From contig OZ241894.1 in assembly GCA_965203575.1 (NCBI GenBank), positions 3,866,526-3,930,525 of the forward strand: a stretch of DNA of 64,000 bases, read 5' to 3'. The notes beneath the pieces were generated by a model, which saw nothing but the letters and a program-made list of their open reading frames with translations, made no database searches and had not been told where the DNA came from. Origin of the DNA: Aldehydirespirator sp965203575 (lineage in GTDB: Bacteria > Actinomycetota > Acidimicrobiia > Acidimicrobiales > Aldehydirespiratoraceae). Below, piece by piece: positions 59,660 to 64,000 of this stretch. How positions within the stretch are numbered: position 1 is the stretch's first letter; every line of letters begins with the position of its first letter. The translations under genes and the position numbers were made by a program.

Positions 59660-60877
59660 ATGAGAAAGCGTTTGCTTGCCCTGACCGCGATCCTGTTGTC
59701 GTTCGCCCTGCTTGCAGCGGCGTGCGGCGACGATGACGACACGGAGACCGCCGGCACACCCGAACCGGCACCGGCCGAACCGGAGCCGGCCCCCGAACCC
59801 GAAGCCGACCACGAGGACGAAGCCGACCACGAGGACGAAGCCGACCACGACCATGAGGACGAGGCCGACCACGACCACGAGGACGAAGCCGAGCCGGAGA
59901 TGACCGACGTATCGGTCGGCCTGGTGTTCGACATCGGCGGCCGGGGCGACCAGTCGTTCAATGACTCGGCGGCCGCAGGCATCGAACGGGCCGCCGCAGA
60001 GCTCGGCATCACCTTCACAGAGGCTTCGCCCGAGCCCGACGGCTCGAACCGGGGCGAGCTGCTGCAGCTCGCCGCCAGCGAGCACGACATCGTCATCGGC
60101 GTCGGGTTCCTGTTCGAGGTCGACGCCGCCGCGGTCGGCGCCGAGAACCCCGATACCAGGTTCGGAGTGGTCGACTCGGCCATGATCGCCGATTGGACAA
60201 CCGATCCCCCGGCCCCCTACGGCGACAACATCGCCGGCCTGGTCTTCGCCGAACATGAGGGTTCCTTCCTGGTCGGTGCAGCCGCCGCTCTCAAGAGCCA
60301 GACGGGCACCATCGGCTTCATCGGTGGCGTAGCCAATGTGGGCGGCCTGATCGAGCGCTTCGAGGCGGGCTTCAATGCCGGTGCCCGGGCCGTGAACCCC
60401 GACATCGAGATCATCGGCGACTACATCACCGAGGCGCCCGACTTCGACGGCTTCAACGCCCCGGATCGGGCCAAGGAGATCGCGCTGGCCATGTACGAGG
60501 ACGGCGCCGACATCGTGTACCACGCGGCCGGCGGCTCGGGCGCGGGCCTGTTCCAGGCCGCCCTGGAGCAGAGCGAGGCGACCGGGTCCAAGGTGTGGGC
60601 CATCGGCGTCGACTCCGACCAGTACCACACGGCCGACGCCGGCGTGCGCGACTACATCCTGACCTCGATGCTCAAGCGGGTGGACGTGTCGATCTTCGAG
60701 ATGATCAAGTCCGTCCTCGACGGCACCATGCAGGCCGGCCCGACCACCTACGACCTGTCGGTGGACGGCGTCGGCTACAGCACCTCGGGCGGCTTCGTGG
60801 ACGACATCGCCGACCAGCTCGAAGCCCTCAAGGGCCAGATCGTGTCGGGCGAGATCACGGTTCCGACCGAGCCCTAG
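59660..60877 (+). CDS. BMP-family nucleoside-binding lipoprotein (BmpA/PnrA-like)
   Basis: 405 residues from ATG 59660 with GGAGGAAGG upstream. Signal with lipobox LLAAAC at Cys22. Residues about 28-82 form a Glu/Pro then His/Asp/Glu linker in which DHEDEA units recur about five times. The BMP domain follows: VGLVFDIGGRGDQSFNDSAA, HDIVIGVGFLFEVDAAAVGA, GTIGFIGGVANVGGLIERFE, DIVYHAAGGSGAGLFQAALE and WAIGVDSDQYHTA. It binds nucleosides for the ABC importer encoded next. The DNA following the stop starts with a shortened dispersed-repeat copy. Confidence 0.93.
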   Translation: MRKRLLALTAILLSFALLAAACGDDDDTETAGTPEPAPAEPEPAPEPEADHEDEADHEDEADHDHEDEADHDHEDEAEPEMTDVSVGLVFDIGGRGDQSFNDSAAAGIERAAAELGITFTEASPEPDGSNRGELLQLAASEHDIVIGVGFLFEVDAAAVGAENPDTRFGVVDSAMIADWTTDPPAPYGDNIAGLVFAEHEGSFLVGAAAALKSQTGTIGFIGGVANVGGLIERFEAGFNAGARAVNPDIEIIGDYITEAPDFDGFNAPDRAKEIALAMYEDGADIVYHAAGGSGAGLFQAALEQSEATGSKVWAIGVDSDQYHTADAGVRDYILTSMLKRVDVSIFEMIKSVLDGTMQAGPTTYDLSVDGVGYSTSGGFVDDIADQLEALKGQIVSGEITVPTEP

Positions 60878-60902
60878 AGGCCGAGCGAGCAAGAGCGGGA
60901 AA
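60877..60902. repeat. Dispersed repeat, internally deleted copy C
   Basis: GAGGCCGAGCGAGCAAGAGC GGGA overlaps the TAG stop of the binding-protein gene. It joins the two ends of the 96-bp repeat (in inverse orientation relative to A and B) with the middle missing. Confidence 0.6.
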
Positions 60903-61019
60903 CCAGACGCAGATCGTCGGAGCGCTAGAGCATTCTGACGCTGCCATTCGAGTATTGGCGACCGGGCCGGGCTAACGTCCGGCCCGGTCGTCGTTCTGCC
61001 GCAGTTCTAGGGAGGCCGT

Positions 61020-62546
61020 GTGGCGCTGGCCATTGAGCTGACAGGGATTACCAAGCGGTTCCCCGGCGTCGTGGCCAACGACGACATCAACCTGGCGGTG
61101 GCCGAGGGCGAGATCCACGCCATCTGCGGGGAGAACGGGGCCGGCAAGTCGACCCTGATGAAGATCCTCTACGGAATGCAGCCGCCCGACTCCGGAACGA
61201 TCAAGATCGGTGGCGAGGTCGTGGAGCTGCACTCGCCGGCCCAGGCCATCGCCCTTGGTATCGGGATGGTCCACCAGCACTTCATGCTGGCCGACCAGCT
61301 CACTGTGCTCGAGAACGTGATCCTCGGAGCCGAGCCGATGCGCTCGTTCGGTCGGATCGATTTCGACGCCGGCCGCGAGCATCTGGACGAAGTCGGCCGG
61401 GCCTACGGTCTCGACATCAATGCCGACGACTTGGTGGAGACGCTGGAGATCGGTGAGCGGCAGCGGGTCGAGATCATCAAGGTGCTGTACCGGGGGGCCA
61501 AGATCCTCATCCTCGACGAGCCGACCGCGGTCCTGGTCCCCCAAGAGGTGGACGAGCTGTTCCGCAACATCCGCGAGCTCAAGGCCAGCGGCGCCACCAT
61601 CTTGTTCATCGACCACAAGCTCGACGAGGTCCTCGAGATCGCAGACACCATCACCGTGCTGCGCCAGGGCCGGACCGTGGGCACGGTGAAGCCCACCGAC
61701 GTGACCGCCCACGACCTGGCTGAGATGATGATCGGGTCGGAGCTGCCGGTTCCCGATGCGGGCGCCTCCACCGTGACCGAGGAGGTGGCCCTCGCCGTCG
61801 ACGGCCTGCGCGTCGTCGGAGAAGGCGACCGGGCGGTGGTCGACGATGTGAGCCTGAGCGTCCACCGGGGCGAGATCGTCGGCGTTGCCGGGGTGGAGGG
61901 CAACGGGCAGGCCGAGTTGGTGAACGCCATCATCGGCCTCGACGATCCCGATGAGGGCACCATCACCCTGCTCGGGCGCGAGATCACCCATTTCTCGGTG
62001 CGCAGCCGGCGCGAGATGGGCTTGGGCTACGTACCCCAGGACCGCCACCGGGACGGCCTGCTCCTGGGCTTCACCCTCTGGGAGAACTCCGCTCTCGGCC
62101 ACCAGACAGAGGCGCCGTATTCGCGTGGCCCGTGGCTGAGCCGCGCCGGCATGAGGGACCGGGCGGACCGGATCAAGGCCGACTTCGACGTCCGCACCCC
62201 CAACATCGAGGTGTCGGCCCACGCGCTGTCGGGTGGCAACCAGCAGAAGCTGATCGTGGGCCGGGAGATGGTGGCCGGACCGGCCGTGCTCATCGCCAAC
62301 CACCCCACCCGCGGCATCGACGTCGGGGCCCAGGCCGCAGTGTGGGACGACATCCGCGAGGCTCGGGCCCAGGGACTGGCCACCCTTCTCGTGTCCGCCG
62401 ACCTGGAAGAGCTCATCGGGCTCTCCGACACCATCGTGGTGATGCTGCGGGGCCGTCTGGTGGCCAGCTTGGACCCCAATGAGATCACCCCACGAGACCT
62501 GGGCGCCTACATGACCGGCGCCGCGCTAGAGGCCGACGCGCCATGA
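61020..62546 (+). CDS. Nucleoside/sugar ABC transporter, double ATPase subunit
   Basis: 508 residues from GTG 61020. Two fused ABC domains. First: Walker A CGENGAGKSTLMKILYG, signature-region LEIGERQRVEIIKVLYRGAK, Walker B ILILDEPTAVLVPQEVDEL. Second: degenerate P-loop GVAGVEGNGQAELVNAIIGL, LSGGNQQKLIVGREM, and ANHPTRGIDVGAQ in place of DEPTxG, which is normal for this carbohydrate/nucleoside branch. It powers the BMP-dependent importer. The stop overlaps the permease start as ATGA. Confidence 0.95.
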   Translation: MALAIELTGITKRFPGVVANDDINLAVAEGEIHAICGENGAGKSTLMKILYGMQPPDSGTIKIGGEVVELHSPAQAIALGIGMVHQHFMLADQLTVLENVILGAEPMRSFGRIDFDAGREHLDEVGRAYGLDINADDLVETLEIGERQRVEIIKVLYRGAKILILDEPTAVLVPQEVDELFRNIRELKASGATILFIDHKLDEVLEIADTITVLRQGRTVGTVKPTDVTAHDLAEMMIGSELPVPDAGASTVTEEVALAVDGLRVVGEGDRAVVDDVSLSVHRGEIVGVAGVEGNGQAELVNAIIGLDDPDEGTITLLGREITHFSVRSRREMGLGYVPQDRHRDGLLLGFTLWENSALGHQTEAPYSRGPWLSRAGMRDRADRIKADFDVRTPNIEVSAHALSGGNQQKLIVGREMVAGPAVLIANHPTRGIDVGAQAAVWDDIREARAQGLATLLVSADLEELIGLSDTIVVMLRGRLVASLDPNEITPRDLGAYMTGAALEADAP

Positions 62547-63673
62547 CCGGGCGGCTGACCCACAGGCTGATGCTGGCTTCGGCCGCACCGGTGGCGGCGG
62601 TCGTGATAGCAGTCGTGCTCTCGTCCATCGTGCTGCTGATATCGGGCAGCAACCCCTTGGCGGCCTACGCCGACATGGTGCAGCACGCCAGCAAGCTCGA
62701 GACGCAGGTCGACATCCTCAACCGGGCCACCCCGCTGTACCTGTCCGGGGTGGCCGCGGCCATCGGCTTCCGGATGAACCTGTTCAACATCGGCGTGGAA
62801 GGCCAGTACCTGCTGGCCTTCATCGTCTCGGCCCACCTCGGTGCCCAGGTCGAGCTGCCGGCGGTGCTGCACATCGCCTTCATCCTGGTAGTGGCCATGG
62901 CCGTCGGCGGGGCGTTCTCGGGCGCGGCCGGTGTGCTGAAGGTGACGCGCGGCGTCAATGAGGTGATCTCCACCATCATGCTGAACGCGGTTGTGATATC
63001 TGGCCTCTCCGCCTGGTGGATCGTGGAGTGGCAGGCCGGCGGTGAGATCTCCGCCACCGGCGGCCGGGTCGGAACCGAGCCCATCGCCGACAGCGGCATC
63101 CTCCCCAACATCAACGCCTGGCTGGAGCTGTTCACCCGGGAGATCGGCCTGGGCAAGAAGCTCACCGGCATGCTGGTCGTCGCCGTCGTTGTCGGGATCG
63201 TGTACCACGTGATGCTGAACCGGACGGTGTTCGGCTTCGACCTCAGGGCCAGCGGCGCCAACCCGACCGCCTCCCATGTCGGCGGCGTGTCACCCAAGCG
63301 CATGGTGGTCATCGCCATGGCTCTGTCGGGCGCGGTGGCCGGGCTGGTCGGAATGACCGAGCTCATGAACACCGGCTACTACCCGTCCAACCCGATCAGC
63401 CTGCTCGGCTTCACCGGCATCGCGGTGGCCCTGCTCGGTCGCAACAATCCGGCGGGAGTAGCCGCGGCCGCGCTGATCTTCGCCTTCCTGGACGTCTCAT
63501 CGGGGATCCTCCAGATCTCGGGAGCCGCGTCCCGGGAGATCGTCGAGATCATGAAGGGCGTCATCATCCTGACCGCGGTCATCGCCTACGAGGTCGTGCG
63601 ACGCATCCGCGAGCGCGAGGAGGCCGCCGCCGCGGCCGCGGCCATGGCCACAAGCCCGGCGGCAGCATCATGA
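62543..63673 (+). CDS. Nucleoside ABC transporter permease 1
   Basis: 376 residues. BPD_transp_2-type permease with about ten membrane helices: LASAAPVAAVVIAVVLSSIV at the start, RATPLYLSGVAAAIGFRMNL FNIGVEGQYLLAFIV (the conserved FNIGxEGQ loop), VTRGVNEVISTIMLNAVVIS, SGAVAGLVGMTELMNTGYYP and GFTGIAVALLGRNNPAGVAA. Ala-rich C-terminal tail. It forms the channel with the next permease; ATGA overlaps on both sides indicate one operon. Confidence 0.95.
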   Translation: MTGRLTHRLMLASAAPVAAVVIAVVLSSIVLLISGSNPLAAYADMVQHASKLETQVDILNRATPLYLSGVAAAIGFRMNLFNIGVEGQYLLAFIVSAHLGAQVELPAVLHIAFILVVAMAVGGAFSGAAGVLKVTRGVNEVISTIMLNAVVISGLSAWWIVEWQAGGEISATGGRVGTEPIADSGILPNINAWLELFTREIGLGKKLTGMLVVAVVVGIVYHVMLNRTVFGFDLRASGANPTASHVGGVSPKRMVVIAMALSGAVAGLVGMTELMNTGYYPSNPISLLGFTGIAVALLGRNNPAGVAAAALIFAFLDVSSGILQISGAASREIVEIMKGVIILTAVIAYEVVRRIREREEAAAAAAAMATSPAAAS

Positions 63674-64000
63674 CCGCGGCACTGGGACGGCTGCCCGCGT
63701 GGGCCCGGTGGATGCTCTACGCGGCCGTCGGCGTGTTCGTGCTGACCGTCATGCAGGGCTTCGACGACACCGAGCGGCTGACCGCGGTGACGTCGTCGCA
63801 GGCCATGCTGCGCTGGGCCGTGCCGATCATGCTGGCCGGGCTGGGAGGCCTGTTCTCGGAGCGAGCCGGAATTGTGAACATCGGGCTGGAGGGGATGCTG
63901 ATACTGGGCACCTGGTTCGGTGCCTGGGGGGCCATCAACTACGGCGGCTGGGCCGGCCTGCTCATCGGCATGCTGGGCGGAGCCCTGGGCGGGCTCGTCC
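63670..64000 (+). CDS. Nucleoside ABC transporter permease 2 (3' end beyond window)
   Basis: Starts at ATG 63670, overlapping the previous stop by 4 nt; 110 codons are visible. MLYAAVGVFVLTVMQGF is the first helix; WAVPIMLAGLGGLFSERAGI VNIGLEGMLILGTWFGAW contains the conserved SERAGxxNIGLEG loop of the second permease of this importer family. The remainder is outside the window. Confidence 0.93.
   Translation, partial: MTAALGRLPAWARWMLYAAVGVFVLTVMQGFDDTERLTAVTSSQAMLRWAVPIMLAGLGGLFSERAGIVNIGLEGMLILGTWFGAWGAINYGGWAGLLIGMLGGALGGLV

Overview
The window is high-GC (roughly 70% by eye), gene-dense bacterial DNA from an actinobacterium. The evidence is: (i) the block metG-tatD-rpf-rsmA-ispE / pth-rplY-prs / mfd-ppiC-mazG-eno-ftsB / DUF501-ppx, which matches the order of the Mycobacterium tuberculosis Rv1007-Rv1026 neighbourhood; (ii) two tiny actinobacterial ribosomal proteins (bS22 and bL37 types); (iii) a resuscitation-promoting-factor domain; and (iv) Tad pilus genes without a secretin, as expected in a monoderm. 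An Acidimicrobiia-like lineage is my guess and is not proven. Many genes start at GTG and overlap the previous stop as GTGA or ATGA.

Layout. 1-19.0 kb: a Tad/Flp-type pilus locus, mostly on the minus strand. It holds two class-III-signal pilin-like genes, cpaB, a CpaE/TadZ-like gene, cpaF(tadA), tadB, tadC, a third pilin-like gene, TadE/TadG-like proteins, a lipoprotein of the sugar-binding family, and a giant protein (at least 1,789 residues, running off the left edge) made of a TadE-like N-terminus and about twelve Calx-beta repeats. Two plus-strand insertions interrupt the locus: a two-gene retropepsin-like module bounded by 85-bp direct repeats, and a tandem pair of coiled-coil membrane-protein genes preceded by a 33-bp promoter-like array. 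Nearly every gene junction here carries a tandem duplication. 19.0-25.9 kb: an accessory region with three Uma2-family nuclease genes (one truncated), a methyltransferase-like/AlkB gene pair between two of them, a breakpoint joining a 5'-truncated mogA head-to-head with a 5'-truncated siderophore-binding protein, an orphan ABC ATPase and a Fur-family regulator. 25.9-33.9 kb: tRNA-Leu, a RecB/Cas4-like nuclease, an MFS exporter, an enoyl-CoA hydratase, pyruvate carboxylase and an acetyltransferase. 33.9-41.4 kb: ppx and DUF501, a toxin-antitoxin pair, then a CO/xanthine-dehydrogenase maturation set (coxG, mocA, xdhC/coxF, coxE, coxD) without structural subunits. 41.4-59.4 kb: conserved housekeeping genes for division, glycolysis, transcription-coupled repair, translation, isoprenoid synthesis and rRNA modification. 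59.6-64 kb: a BmpA-type nucleoside ABC importer (binding protein, double ATPase, two permeases, the last cut by the window edge).

How the genes fit together: the pilus locus supplies the motor (CpaF), platform (TadB/TadC), positioning ATPase (CpaE) and a periplasmic-side CpaB for the pilin-like proteins. A prepilin peptidase is not in the window. The Calx-beta giant looks like an adhesive or structural passenger delivered by this machinery (inference). The cox-accessory genes would mature a molybdenum hydroxylase encoded elsewhere. No rRNA genes, CRISPR arrays or transposases were recognised.
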